35,000 nucleotides of DNA from Tubiluchus corallicola (GCA_030141605.1 JAQGDQ010000316.1:232501-267500); one strand, 5' to 3'. Positions 21,835 through 32,070 are shown, counted from the stretch's first letter. Made by a program: numbers and translations. The notes: a model not told the origin generated them from the letters alone.

Positions 21835-22405
21835 TAAAGAGCCATATATCTCCTTCCGAGAGTCCCACCTAGAACGTTTTTTCCGCAGGCTGTTTGGTCA
21901 AAATTTCGAAAAAATCGCGAGTTGGGTCCGGGAAAACGCCCGTTATGGGACCCCGTGGTCCTCTCGCAAATTCTAAATACGCCTATTACACCCAACGCTG
22001 AACGGGCTGTCTATCCATACCCAGCACCGTCCTCGGCCCGTTCCCGTTTCCTACATCTCAGCCGTATAACTTTTGCAAAAAACGGCCGAAAAATGGCCAT
22101 TTTTGGAGGTTTTTGGCCCCCCGTTCCTCCCGGTGGGCCCGATTCGAAAAATAAACCCCCAATGAGACGACACTAGATCGAAACCTTTCGTTTGATGTAT
22201 AGATCGCCGCAAATGGTGCCCTCGTCCGGCCTGTAGGGTCGAATCTTATATATAAATAAATATATATATATACCAAGAATATTAATATGAGTACTAGATC
22301 GAGACCTTTCCTTTGATGTATAGATCGCCGCAAATGGTGCCGTCGTCCGGGCTGTAGCCTCGAATCTTATATATATATATATTAAGATACCAAGAATATT
22401 AAAAT
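21835..22405. repeat. unnamed interspersed repeat with internal tandem duplication, in CATSPER3 intron 2
   Basis: GC-richer than its surroundings (21900-22190). It starts near TATCTCCTTCCGAGAGTCCC, shared with 4362-4410. Its right end holds two tandem copies (about 22174-22300 and 22301-22405) of a block with TTTGATGTATAGATCGCCGC, AAATGGTGCC and TCGTCCGG, each followed by a TA run and ACCAAGAATATTAA. No transposase or family is recognised. Confidence 0.65.
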
Positions 22406-22456
22406 AAGAGTATAGATAGATAGAAGACAACACATTAGTGCTACTGGTTTACTTAC

Positions 22457-22642
22457 AGTGACGAAAGTAAATAAGGTCAACATGGCGTCAGAAAGGCTTC
22501 CCCAATGCTCTTTGTCACTATCAGGTTTGTAGCCAAAAAAGTAGTATCCCATGATGGCAAATAAACACATGAAGACAAGTAGTAGTAGTAGGATGTTTAT
22601 GACCACTGTACGAATACTAGCAACTAGAGCGGTGACCAGGAC
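22457..22642 (-). CDS. CATSPER3: CATSPER3 exon 2 (S5 and pore helix)
   Basis: Acceptor TTGTTTACAG before 22642, donor GTAAGT after 22457, 62 codons, phase 0 at both ends. S5 is about residues 184-207 (VVINILLLLLVFMCLFAIMG), then YYFFGYKPDSDKEHWGSL and the pore helix SDAMLTLFTFVT, ending on the first residue of the T-x-D-x-W motif. F-G...HWG and the ALF/LTLFT pore helix match CatSper3 better than the other CatSper pore subunits. Confidence 0.92.
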
Positions 22643-24006
22643 CTGTAAACAAACAAAATCAAAGTGAGTTTCTGGGGAATACGTCGGGCATGTGTTGTCT
22701 TTCCGTAATGCTGTAGCAGACTTAGCTTTTTTTGTTAATCTTACTTATCGTGCACGAGGCGCCATCTGTGACGGAAATGTAAAGCTTTTGGTTTTAGCCA
22801 GCTTTTCTGTTTGTTACCTACTAGTCACCTGTCTGTTATTACACACCTGTGCTCTGAACAGTCAGGTTAATCCACTTTATGGGAGCTGTTGGACATTTAT
22901 GTTATATTGGACATAATGTTAATAAAGCATTCAGTGGTATTAACCTCTGTTTACAGTGTTTTCTGTGACTACAAATGCTATGACCTGCACACGAACGTCT
23001 TGTGCCCAATGTATTAATTTGGTTTTTAAAATACGCTACTTTATTTCGCTTTAATTGTTAGGCCTATTAAAGGACAAGAAAAGGGGTACCTGAAGTAGGT
23101 TTCAGAAAAATCGCCTTATAAAATTATAACACTTTATAGTAATTTTATGCGTATATCTTACTCGCACTGAAAGGAATTTTCGTTTGTTTTCATTTTAAAT
23201 CTCCCGCAATACTGTTCCGACGTCGCCATTACATGACGTCATGTACCAAACGTAAATCAAGGGAAGAAAAGGCAATGTTAAATTATATCTCAAAAGACTT
23301 TCCGTGCAAATCTATATTACTTAGATTTTCGCTTACCTGCTAGAAAGACTTATGTAACTAGAAAAGAAAATTATTAATTATTTAAAATGTTTTCACCAAT
23401 TGGTAAAATGTCGCTGACTCACCCTCCAGGGTGCACCACTCACTAACCAAAAAACGTATTTTTAATCTTATTGACAAGATACAGTAATTTTAAATTTTAT
23501 TTAGTTAGTGACGTGTGCGCTACGAATGCTCTGATTATTTTTTCAAACTTTACTCAATGTTATGTAAACTTGTTTCAAATGACCTGTCGTGAAAATGGCT
23601 GCGTCTAACGGTCATCGAGGGAGTTTAAATTTACATATTTTATACAGCGTGACTGCCGATTGAAGTCCTGCACGCAAAAAGGCAGTATGTAAGCGATATA
23701 AAATTTCAAAACGAATTTTTCAAGCTTGATGTTTATGAAGGGTTTCCTTGTGCTTTAATGTTATCCGTTTCTGCTGAACATAGCTTTTATGAAAAATTAT
23801 TAAGCGCAAACATAACACCAGTAACTAACACACGTGGTCTCATCAGTCAGTAAGAAACAGATATCTTTCTTTGTAACCTGGCCTGTAGTATAGGCTTAAA
23901 CCACGCTTAAAGTAAATTAAACATTAGTGTTATGAATGTAAAATGTGGGTAGAGAAAAGTATTAAGACAAGCAAAATTTTGAATGAAGCAAATGAACGAA
24001 TTATAC
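22643..24006. other. CATSPER3 intron 1, left part: nothing firmly recognised
   Basis: Contains a palindrome around 23234-23247 (CATGACGTCATG) and a string AAATGGCTGCGTCTAAC at about 23594 that recurs near 33458. The segment 22690-22980 has an AATAAAG near its right end and could be an old solo LTR, but I find no matching ends. No exon is seen. Confidence 0.45.
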
Positions 24007-24076
24007 CTAACAATCAGGGTCGAATTTTGATTTTGTAGGCCCCTGGGCTACAGAGACTGTGGAGGCCCCCGCCTCC

Positions 24077-24414
24077 CAGTGAGAATTAACAAAAGCATGA
24101 ATGTTGGATTCTTCAAATCATTTTATTCAATTTCTACAACATAATGCCAACGTTAGGCCCACAGTGACAATTAACAAAAGCGTGAATGTTGGCCCTTCAA
24201 ATCAGTTTATTCAATTTCTACAACATAATGCCAACATTAGGCCCACAGTGACAATTAACAAAAGCGTGAATGTTGGATTCTTCAAATAATTTTATTCAAT
24301 TTCTACAACATAATGCGAACATTACGCCCACAGTGACAATTAACAAAAGCGTGAATGTTGGCCCTTCAAATCAGTTTATTCAATTTCTACAACATAATGC
24401 CAACATTGGGCTCA
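24077..24414. repeat. 84/85-bp tandem repeat, four copies in two alternating types
   Basis: Units start at 24077, 24162, 24246 and 24331. Units 1 and 3 carry GTTGGATTCTTCAAAT, units 2 and 4 carry GTTGGCCCTTCAAAT, so the array grew by doubling a two-unit block of 169 bases. All contain TTTATTCAATTTCTACAACA. A single unit exists in the relative at 10577-10660. Confidence 0.93.
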
Positions 24415-24687
24415 CAGAGATGGGTGCAAGTTCAACACAACAAAAAGGAAAGAGATATTCTGATATTTACAAAATTAAAATAAGTTTTTGAAGTATTACA
24501 TGTATTACGTACAAATTACAATAAATAAATTACTGATGTGGCAGTACCAGTGACTTGCAGAACAATACTAGTTTATTGTCATACAGTAATTAATTAAAGA
24601 GATAATTCAGCACACTTCTACTCTCTTTCTGCAGCATAATTTCACTTAATCTCTGGATCCCCTCAGCTGGAGGAGACCCCTTGGGAG

Positions 24688-25095
24688 CAGTGGCGTCGGC
24701 CTGCCCCACCCCCCCAAAAAAAAACAAAAAAAACACAAAACCAAAAAAAAAAAACAAACCCACACAAACAAAAACACAAAAAAAAACAACCAACAAACCC
24801 CCCCACCCAAACCACCCCCCCACACCAAAACCCCCCCCCAAAAACACCAACAAAAACCACCCAAAAACCCCACACAGAAAAAAATTATCATTATCAACAG
24901 TCAAGTAATTTTGAATTTTAATTAAATTTCTGTAGCTATAGCTTTAAGTTAAATGCCAGTTGGGAACAAATAAATCGTTTTTCTTGCACGCAAAATACTG
25001 GTGTGGCAATTCAAAATTATACGTTTTTTAAACAGTTAAGTTCGGCCATTATATACAGTCGGGCCCCCTAATTTTTTTGGTGCACGACGCCCCTG
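24688..25095. mobile_element. second hAT-type element nested in the first
   Basis: CTTGGGAG lies directly outside both ends (24680-24687 and 25096-25103). Ends CAGTGGCGTCG and CGACGCCCCTG are inverse apart from one base. The left half is a long tract of only A and C on this strand (about 24701-24875). The host copy at 10553-11167 has no insert at the corresponding place. Confidence 0.92.
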
Positions 25096-25229
25096 CTTGG
25101 GAGCGCCCCATAAAGCTCGTGTCTTAATCCGGCACTGCTAACAATCGAATGCACGTACAAACGTGCGAAGCAACAAATGAGCTAGAAAGAATGATCGAAA
25201 GAACTCCTGAAAAGTTAAAGAAAAGATAC

Positions 25230-25742
25230 CTGCAATCCTTTAATAAAGGAAATGGTCCTCAAAGTACGTAGAGTGCGCAGCACACGTAAGATGCGCAAAG
25301 TTTGCAGTTGTTTACCACCCGACTTGTGTATTTGTGTTAGTAGAATTTGCATCCATGACATAAACAGGACAAAAAAATCGAACAGGTTATAAGCGTTTTG
25401 CCAATACTTCTTTGGTTCAGCATAAATCTTCATAATAAATTCAACGTTATAAACAGCTAGGAAGAAATTGTCCATCACGTGAAAAAATTTCCTCTTGTCA
25501 ATGAGCTCCTCGTTGGTTTCCAAAGCCATGATAAATGAATTTAATAAAATCACTACCATAATGAAGCCGTTAAAGAAATGGGACTCTGTCCATTCACAGA
25601 TGAATCTGTGAAAGTTGGCGTCCCTACGCACGTTATGCTCATCATGTTCGTATGTTGGTGCTTTTGACCGCCATCCCCTGCCTTTCGCCCCACTATTCTG
25701 TCCATCATCTTTATACGCTGATGTAGTAGCTGAGGCGCTCAT
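25230..25742 (-). CDS. CATSPER3: CATSPER3 exon 1: cation channel sperm-associated subunit 3 (S1-S4)
   Basis: Pore-forming subunit of the CatSper Ca2+ channel of the sperm flagellum, which in studied animals is a heterotetramer of CatSper1-4. ATG at 25740-25742 has an in-frame TAA two codons upstream. The 171 codons end at the donor GTATCT. S1 is about residues 57-75, S2 85-107 (with VEFIMKIY), S3 118-138 (YNLFDFFVLFM), S4 145-171. S4 carries Arg at 150, 153, 156, 159 and 162 and Lys168, more regular than the sparse S4 of mammalian CATSPER3. With exons 2-6 the phases fit to 399 residues and no internal stop. Assignment to subunit 3 rests on pore, length and C-terminus; a related CatSper subunit is the alternative. 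Confidence 0.93.
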
Positions 25743-25999
25743 AGTTTAAACGTCCAACATAGTCCAATAAATTACAGGTATATGATCAGATGTCCTTACT
25801 CAGACACGTTTTGCCATTGTAGATATTGTATAAAGTGTCACTAAAGGCGTAATAATTGTTGGCACGCTATCATTGTTTTCAAAATCGGTACCATTGTTCT
25901 CTTCATTGTCAAATCATGTAGTTTTTCTATACGTCAAACTGGTCTACTGTGACTGTAGCAAATGTGTAGGTAAAGAAAGTGGCACAAAAAGGCTTAGGG

Positions 26000-26590
26000 T
26001 AGGGTTACCATATTGTCTGAGATGAAAAAGAGGACACTTTTTCGCACACTTGTAAATAGGCAAAAATGACCAGTCTAGGGTCTATTAAAACAATGCAAAA
26101 TAAAATGCAAATTATACAAATAGGCCTACATGTATTCTAATAGCAATACCAAATGGCTATACTGCAAAAAAACATTAACACACTGCAACTGTCAGTCGCC
26201 TGCTTCTTCTTGGCTCTCAGAAACAGTTACGCTTGAACTTGACTGAGCCCGAGGCTGAGACCAAGAATACTTTTCCGAAGTCCGAATTGCTTTCAATAAT
26301 TTCGGTCGACTGCACAGATATGCATAAATGTCTTTGCATGACAGATGTTTAAAATTATGCTGAACAAAGAGAATTCCTTTCACGAATTCAACATGCAACT
26401 TGTTTCTTTCCTTTGTCCACTGGCTTTGCATAAGTGAAAACACTCGTTCACTGTTAGCGTTGTGTGACGGAATCGCAAAGAAAAATTCTATGATGACAAG
26501 AAGTTCTGAGAAGCATTCCTCGTTCTTGCAACTGCTGAAGTACTTCACCCATCTCTCATGAGCCAATAACTTGTTGAAGTCGTCATCTTT
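26000..26590 (-). pseudogene. hAT transposase C-terminal fragment with 3' end of the element
   Basis: Minus-strand frame from about 26590 to the TGA at 26192-26194. FFFAIPSHNANSERVFSLMQ followed by WTKERNKLHVEFVKGIL is the hAT C-terminal dimerisation region, with the S/N-x-x-S-E-R-V-F-S core. Stops lie upstream, and neither the catalytic core nor the zinc finger is present, so the copy is 5'-truncated. The element probably ends at TAGGGTTACCATATTGTC (26000-26017), a typical hAT-type terminus. It sits between CATSPER3 and the synthetase gene. Confidence 0.8.
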
Positions 26591-26866
26591 ACAATTCTAA
26601 GTACGCTGAGTATCGACAGCGGTGTGAGTCGTGTGACCCATAGTGATATGTGCATCACTTACTTTTGTTCAGTAAATATGTACACAAAGCTTTTACAAGG
26701 GTTGCATTTTGAGATGTTACCAAGCTCGAGATATATTAAGCGAGCTCTGTACTTTGTTAATTTCTCCTAATATAGGCATTTATAATTTGTCAAGAAATGA
26801 ACTCGTTTATCTGTTTCTTCATGGTAAGCAACACTTAAGTATAACTGTTAATATTCAAGTATTTAA

Positions 26867-27043
<177 letters not shown>

Positions 27044-27595
27044 TACTACAGGAACGAATCATTCTATTATTGAACAAGCACCTAATACGGCCTAAATCTT
27101 TGAGCTGCAAACTAAACTGAAACAAAATTTGTCCATAGTTCAAATGCAGGTTCATTTCTGATTTTTCTACACTTTCTTCCTTCGGTAGCATTCGGTTAAG
27201 ACAAATTAGACAAATCCTTTGTGTAAATATTTATTTTATTTGTCTTGTAGTAACAGTTTAATTGAGCTTGTTAACTGAGCTTTCTTTATTATTCTATTGT
27301 GCTTTTGAAGTACTAACATAAACGTAAAATAGTAATAAATAAGAATAGTAAGAATAGACAAAATATTCTTCTTTAAATCGAAGTTTAATTAACAATAAGT
27401 AAATCAGAGTGATGGCGCTAAAGAACAGTCGTATGACAGGTACAAGCGTTTACCTGTAACAAACCTAGATCAGGTTATAGTATTGTCAAGGGCATTTGCG
27501 TGCGGGCGAAGCGACAGCCTTGGACCGTTAGTACTGTTCAGTACAACGTGATTACCTGTGATTGAGAGTAAACGCGTTTCGTCGATGCTCTCAGG
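27044..27595 (+). other. upstream region and 5'UTR of the SAM synthetase gene
   Basis: No TATA box is evident near the start. The last about 130 bases are richer in G/C (GTGCGGGCGAAGCGACAG near 27500). An upstream ATG at 27585 opens a nine-codon frame that overlaps the main start codon. Transcription start and promoter elements cannot be placed from sequence alone. Confidence 0.4.
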
Positions 27596-27701
27596 ATGGA
27601 CCAGCTTATAATGAACGGCTACACACCTGAGCGTATTGTCGACTTTGAAAATGCCGAACGATTTTTATTCACGTCCGAGTCAGTCGGGGAGGGTCATCCC
27701 G
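27596..27701 (+). CDS. MAT: S-adenosylmethionine synthetase, exon 1
   Basis: Makes S-adenosylmethionine from ATP and methionine in the cytosol, supplying methyl groups to the cell. 35 codons plus one base: MDQLIMNGYTPERIVDFENA, then ERFLFTSESVGEGHP, then the donor GTAAGT. FLFTSESVGEGHPDK is the N-terminal family signature; the His of GHPDK is catalytic and the Asp binds Mg2+. Asp is split G|AT by the intron. The chosen ATG gives an N-terminal extension of usual length for animal MAT (about 22 residues before FLFTSES). A second ATG at codon 6 is possible. Only exons 1 and 2 lie in the window. The gene faces away from CATSPER3. Confidence 0.96.
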
Positions 27702-27769
27702 GTAAGTAAATGTAACTTCCGTTATTTTTGTTAGAGTGGGCCAGGAAGGGAGGGTGGAAAAAGGGGGGT

Positions 27770-27834
27770 CTAAAGAAGGGAGAGCTAAGAGAGAAAGAGA
27801 GAGAGGGGGGAGGGAGAGAGTGAGAGAGAGAGAA
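27770..27834. repeat. (GA)n-rich tract in SAM synthetase intron 1
   Basis: Purine-rich GAGA/GGGA sequence. The minus-strand Ser/Leu-rich frame here is a by-product. Confidence 0.9.
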
Positions 27835-27902
27835 TTTTTAACAACATTTCTGAATATCAAAAAGAGAGATCCTAAAAGGACATGAAAAAAAATTGTAGTC
27901 TT

Positions 27903-28380
27903 TCCCCCGAGTTACTAACTCGTTCCCCTGAGTTACTAACTCGTTCCTCTGACTTACTAACGCGTTCCCCCGAGTTACTAACTCGTTCCTCTGACTTACT
28001 AACGCGTTCCCCGAGTTACTAACTCGTTCCTCTGACTTACTAATGCATTCCCCCGAGTTACTAACTCGTTCCCCTGACTTACTAACGCGTTCCCCCGAGT
28101 TACTAACTCGTTCCCCTGAGTTACTAACGCGTTCCCCCGAGTTACTAACTCGTTCCCCTGAGTTACTAACTCGTTCCCCTGACTTACTAACTCGTTCCCC
28201 TGAGTTACTAACTCGTTCCCCTGACTTACTAACGCGTTCCCCCGAGTTACTAACTCGTTCCCCTGAGTTACTAACGCGTTCCCCCGAGTTACTAACTCGT
28301 TCCCCTGAGTTAGTAACTCGTTTCCCCTGAGTTAGTAACTTGTTCCATTGAATTATTAAGTCGTTCCCCTGAGTTATTAA
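27903..28380. repeat. 21-bp minisatellite, left arm of an inverted pair
   Basis: About 23 units of the type GTTACTAACTCGTTCCCCTGA with GAG/GAC and CTC/CGC variants. The same unit occurs in the opposite orientation at 28440-28826. The 21-bp period keeps a frame open (NSGERVS repeats on the minus strand), but there is no sign that this is coding. Confidence 0.95.
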
Positions 28381-28439
28381 ATTTAATTCAAGTTTAAGCA
28401 TTTCCAGGAATTAATATGGCGCATAGGTAACATTAATCA

Positions 28440-28826
28440 TCAACTCGGGGGAATGACTTAGTAACTCGGATAAACGATTTAGTAACTCATGGGAACGAAT
28501 TAGTAACTCGGATAAACGACTTAGTAACAAAGGGAAACGACTTAGTAACTCGGATAAACGACTTAGTAACTCGGATAAACGACTAAGTAACTCTGGGAAA
28601 CGAATTAGTAACTCGGATAAACGACTAAGTAACTCTGGGAAAGTAACTCGTATAAACGACTTTGTAACTCGTGAGAACGACTAGGTAAGTAATTCGGATG
28701 AGCGACTTAGTAACTCGGGGAAACGACTTAGTATCTCGGATAAACGACTTAGTAACTCTGGAGAAACATTTAGTAACTCGGATGAATGATTTAACATCTG
28801 GGGGAACGTCTTAGTAACACCCGGGG
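28440..28826. repeat. 21-bp minisatellite, right arm, inverted
   Basis: About 18 units such as GGATAAACGACTTAGTAACTC, the diverged reverse complement of the left arm. The arms are separated by about 60 bases of unrelated sequence. This arm is more variable in unit sequence and length than the left one. Confidence 0.9.
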
Positions 28827-30007
28827 AATCACTGAAAATATTTCCTCTTATGTCCCTTTAGAAGCTCTGTACTATGTAAATCTGCACTGTGTATTGCAAT
28901 ACAGCAGTTCCATGACGTAGACTATTATAGTTTAGCAAACCTCTTATAAAAGCTTCATTACACATTTTCTGTTGAACTAAATCAGATCTTTAAAAATTAC
29001 GGCATGCAATTTCAATAGGCAAGGCATCGATTTCAATATTGATTGTCTCTTCATACTTATTAAATTTTAATGTGAAATTATGGTATTTCTGCCAGCATTT
29101 GCAGACGTAATTCCTGAGTAGCTGAAACAGATCTCGTTTATCGAAGTGTAAATAGCAGAGATAAGCTGCGGTGTAGAAAACTTTCCATGGAGAATTTAAA
29201 AAACACTAAGCAAACATGATTCGAAAAGGGGGTCAAGAGAGAAAGAACCAGCCCATCAAAGATCAGCGCATTTCTAATTGTCTACGTCAGCAATCTATGA
29301 TATATCGATAAAATATCATTTCCTTGGTTTTTGCATGTAGACCACGTGACCACAATTTGCGCTATTGAAAATTTGTGGTTGGGCTCCAAACTTTCCACTA
29401 GAAACTAGTTTGCCCCGAAACGCTTTTAATAGCACCTGGTTTGACCACAGTTCTGTAATGGTTTGACCACAGTTCTGTAATTATAAATCTGATCACGTTT
29501 AGAAGGAAGAAACCGAAGATGTTATTAAAATAGGCGCCCTCATTTAAAAGTTTATAAAGAAAATTTGTTAGCTTAATGTTAAAATGTTGTCGCGTTAAAA
29601 ACAATATTTGGAACATTGCTTTACATGATTTGCTACACAAGAAAACAACTAATGACAATTGTCTAATGAATATAATGTGAAAGTCATGTTTGAGGTTGTA
29701 GTTGAACACTTTGTAGAAAAAGAATAAAACACTAAACTACATATCTGCACAAAACAGTTAACAAAGTTAGTTAGTTAAACTCTATTAATTTAGTTAATAG
29801 ATGGCAGCACCTAAAAATATACAGTTACAATTTCCACATATAAACTTAGATTTTGTAAAGTATTTTATTCATGATGGCAGTGAGGTCACCTCTCAATGGA
29901 TTTTTGAAGCGCTGCTAGATTTATAGAGTAAAGAGGACCTGTTAAACTATGTTAAAAGCATTAGATTATGATAGATAATTATGTTGACGAATCCTGGTCG
30001 CGGCACC
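28827..30007. other. SAM synthetase intron 1, middle: no gene recognised
   Basis: Holds a tandem doublet of GGTTTGACCACAGTTCTGTA near 29437-29480. A minus-strand 103-codon open frame (29398-29709) has no recognisable domain and low-complexity AT-rich content, so it is not called. Confidence 0.45.
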
Positions 30008-30202
30008 AGTAAAAATAATTCGTTGTATTGGTTGCTTGGCATTACTATCTGTTATATTTTTGAATTTCTAGTTGCACTTACTTATAGTTTAGCTTGCACC
30101 AGACGCATTTGCCCAGAACAGTGAATGTTTTTATATGAACTAACACTGATTGTCTGTCTTCTATTATGATGGTCAATGTTTTAAAATGGCAAATAAAGAT
30201 TT

Positions 30203-30298
<96 letters not shown>

Positions 30299-30300
30299 CA

Positions 30301-30334
<34 letters not shown>

Positions 30335-30456
30335 ATATTTATTGTGGTTGATGTTTAATAAACGTGTAGTTTTATAATGAGACTCTTCATAGTTTTGCCA
30401 CTCCTAAAACACCAATAATCAGCTTCACACAACCAATACAACGAATCATTTTTACT
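30008..30456. mobile_element. foldback-family element containing an (ACT)n array
   Basis: The left end AGTAAAAATAATTCGTTGTA and the right end TACAACGAATCATTTTTACT are inverse with one mismatch, extending to TTGGTTG/CAACCAA. Internal strings GGCATTACTATC and TGATGTTTAATAAACGTGTAG match the element at 16187-16584 (GGCATTACTATC, TGATGTTTAATAAATGTGTA), so they are one family. An (ACT)n array lies at 30199-30334. I found no clear target duplication. Confidence 0.8.
30199..30334. repeat. (ACT)n microsatellite inside the foldback-family element
   Basis: About 45 ACT units with two CCA interruptions. It follows GGCAAATAAAGATTTT, which resembles a retroposon 3' tail and may have seeded the repeat. 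Confidence 0.95.
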
Positions 30457-30974
30457 TATAGTCTTTTCCCATCCCTTAAATGAGGTGGTTTTAAACTTCA
30501 AGAGCTTTTTCTATTTTATTATCATCAACATTATTATTATATATGTTACTTATGTATACATATGTTATTATTTTTTCATGATACGCTAGCTGTATCTATA
30601 CTAAAATTATATAATTTTGTTACTTGTTATGTGTGTTTTTTGGCTCTATAGCTATAATGTAATATATCTGTTTTGTACTTTTGTATTTTGTTGTTGCATT
30701 GTTTCATTGTTGTTGCATTGTTGTACTGTAATGTATATGCCACTACTAAATTCTGTATGCATGTATATACCGAATTCAATATTGACTACGAATGTTATTA
30801 CACATGATGAGGTTCATTACACTTGGCGTTATAAGTAAACTGGCTGAAATTCCGGGTCTAACTAGATTTGACTAGTTAGCGTACTATGATAAGATAAATA
30901 AACTGCTATAGTTCATAACTATGCGTACTATTGCGTGGAGGTATACCGTATAAGAAAGAAAATGCAATATAGAT
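30457..30974. other. SAM synthetase intron 1: no gene recognised
   Basis: AT-rich intron sequence with GTTGTTGCATTGTT doublets near 30690-30722. Nothing else is supported. Confidence 0.45.
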
Positions 30975-31095
30975 AATAATCTTTATTTGCCATAAAAAAT
31001 CGATATTCATAATTATGAAAGCATGAAAGAACATCGCAGCATGAGAATAAAATTCATACAACTGATAAAGGCAAATGCGTCCAGGGACAAGGGTT
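30975..31095 (-). repeat. LINE/SINE 3'-tail fragment (relative of 18752-18866)
   Basis: The minus strand runs CCCTTGTCCCTGGACGCATT ... TTTTATGGCAAATAAAGATT ... ATTATTATC, a typical retroposon 3' end. Homologous order of landmarks with the fragment at 18752-18866. Confidence 0.55.
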
Positions 31096-31253
31096 CAAAT
31101 TTGACCTTTTACTGCTGCACAAAGTATGTTAGCTAGATGGACACTTGTAGGAAAAGCTGTTGGACTGTTTTAAAAATTCCAAGGTTAACGGTCATTCAAA
31201 GGTTAAAAAAGGAAAAAACGAATTAAATGCATCATTCATTAAAGCAGTTAGGT

Positions 31254-31784
31254 GGCATCCTTCTGTCTCGGAAGACAATGGAGTGTGCGCTCCAAGAGAG
31301 TCAGTTATTGATCACATTGATGGAGCTGCAGCGTCGACTGTGGCTGACCAGTGCGATCATTGAACGTCTCCAGGGCGCACGCCTGGGCAAGGTGTATGGA
31401 GATCCTGAGTTGTCCAGACGACAGGAACCTCCCCTCTCTTCCTCCCTGGTGTAGTCCAAAGGAAAGCGGAGCGGCACCAAGTTGGCTGCAAGAGCTGCCG
31501 CAGTCAGTGAGCATGCTGCACTAGTCCGCCTTCGGGGCTCCACTCCTGATTTGGAAGGTTTACTCCTCTACACATGGCCGTTGGGTCACTTGACCTCCTC
31601 TGCCCTCTAGCCGCTGGCTGCCTTGTGCAGCTCTTCCGCCTAGTGTCAAGATACAGAGTGGGCATCCCGCAAGCCTACAGCACCTGGTATTCCTATCACC
31701 CATCCAAGTACTAACCAGGGTCTACGTTGCTTAACTTCGGTGATCAGACGAGAACCGGTATTTTCAACGTGATATGGCCGTAGT
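31254..31784 (-). mobile_element. 5S-rRNA-derived SINE, copy B, in SAM synthetase intron 1
   Basis: The minus strand starts CTACGGCCATATCACGTTGA and keeps TCGTCTGATC, AAGTTAAGCA, CTGGTTAGTACTTGGATGG and GTGCTGTAGGCTT (5S-like, 31784-31671). The same body as copy A follows (CCAACGGCCATGTGTAGAGG, CTTTGGACTACACCAGGGAG), ending ACAGAAGGATGCC. Both copies stop at the same 3' base although their flanks differ, which supports a defined element rather than a 5S rDNA spacer. Confidence 0.85.
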
Positions 31785-32070
31785 GATTCTTTATATATCT
31801 TCAATATTGTGTAACTATCGTGTATATGAGGAGGCGAAGTCTGCTGTGCTAATAATAAAAGTAACAGTAAAATTCTTACTGTTTGAAGAATGTAGGTGTC
31901 TATATGGTTTTCATCGCTGCCCATGTGACAGTAAACAATCAAGGCTTGTAGTCAACCAGATTTTTAGCCTTTCCACGTATTTGACTCAAGCTGTAAATTA
32001 GTCAGAACAAGTACATTTTCTCAGTCAATAACAACACAAATATAGGTATAATAAAGAAAGTATAAAGATT

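Larger units (their letters stand above)
24015..25137. mobile_element. hAT-type non-autonomous element with 8-bp target duplication, CATSPER3 intron 1
   Basis: CTAACAAT stands outside both ends (24007-24014 and 25138-25145). The left end CAGGGTCGAATT and the right end AATCCGGCACTG are imperfect inverted repeats of hAT type. It contains a four-copy 84/85-bp tandem repeat and a second hAT element (24688-25095). A left-truncated relative without the insert lies at 10553-11167. It has no transposase reading frame. Confidence 0.93.

Noticed and set aside
22690-22980. Solo LTR
   Set aside because: AATAAAG near the right side and TG/CA-like ends were noted, but no matching short flanking duplication and no second copy were found.
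24590-24908. Gly/Phe/Trp-rich minus-strand and Lys/Pro/Thr-rich plus-strand frames
   Set aside because: They come from the A/C-only tract of the nested hAT element.
27838-28401. 187-codon minus-strand frame of NSGERVS repeats
   Set aside because: The 21-bp period of the minisatellite keeps the frame open; it lies in the synthetase intron and lacks independent coding support.
27900-28830. CRISPR-like array
   Set aside because: The repeats are contiguous with no unique spacers, and the DNA is eukaryotic.
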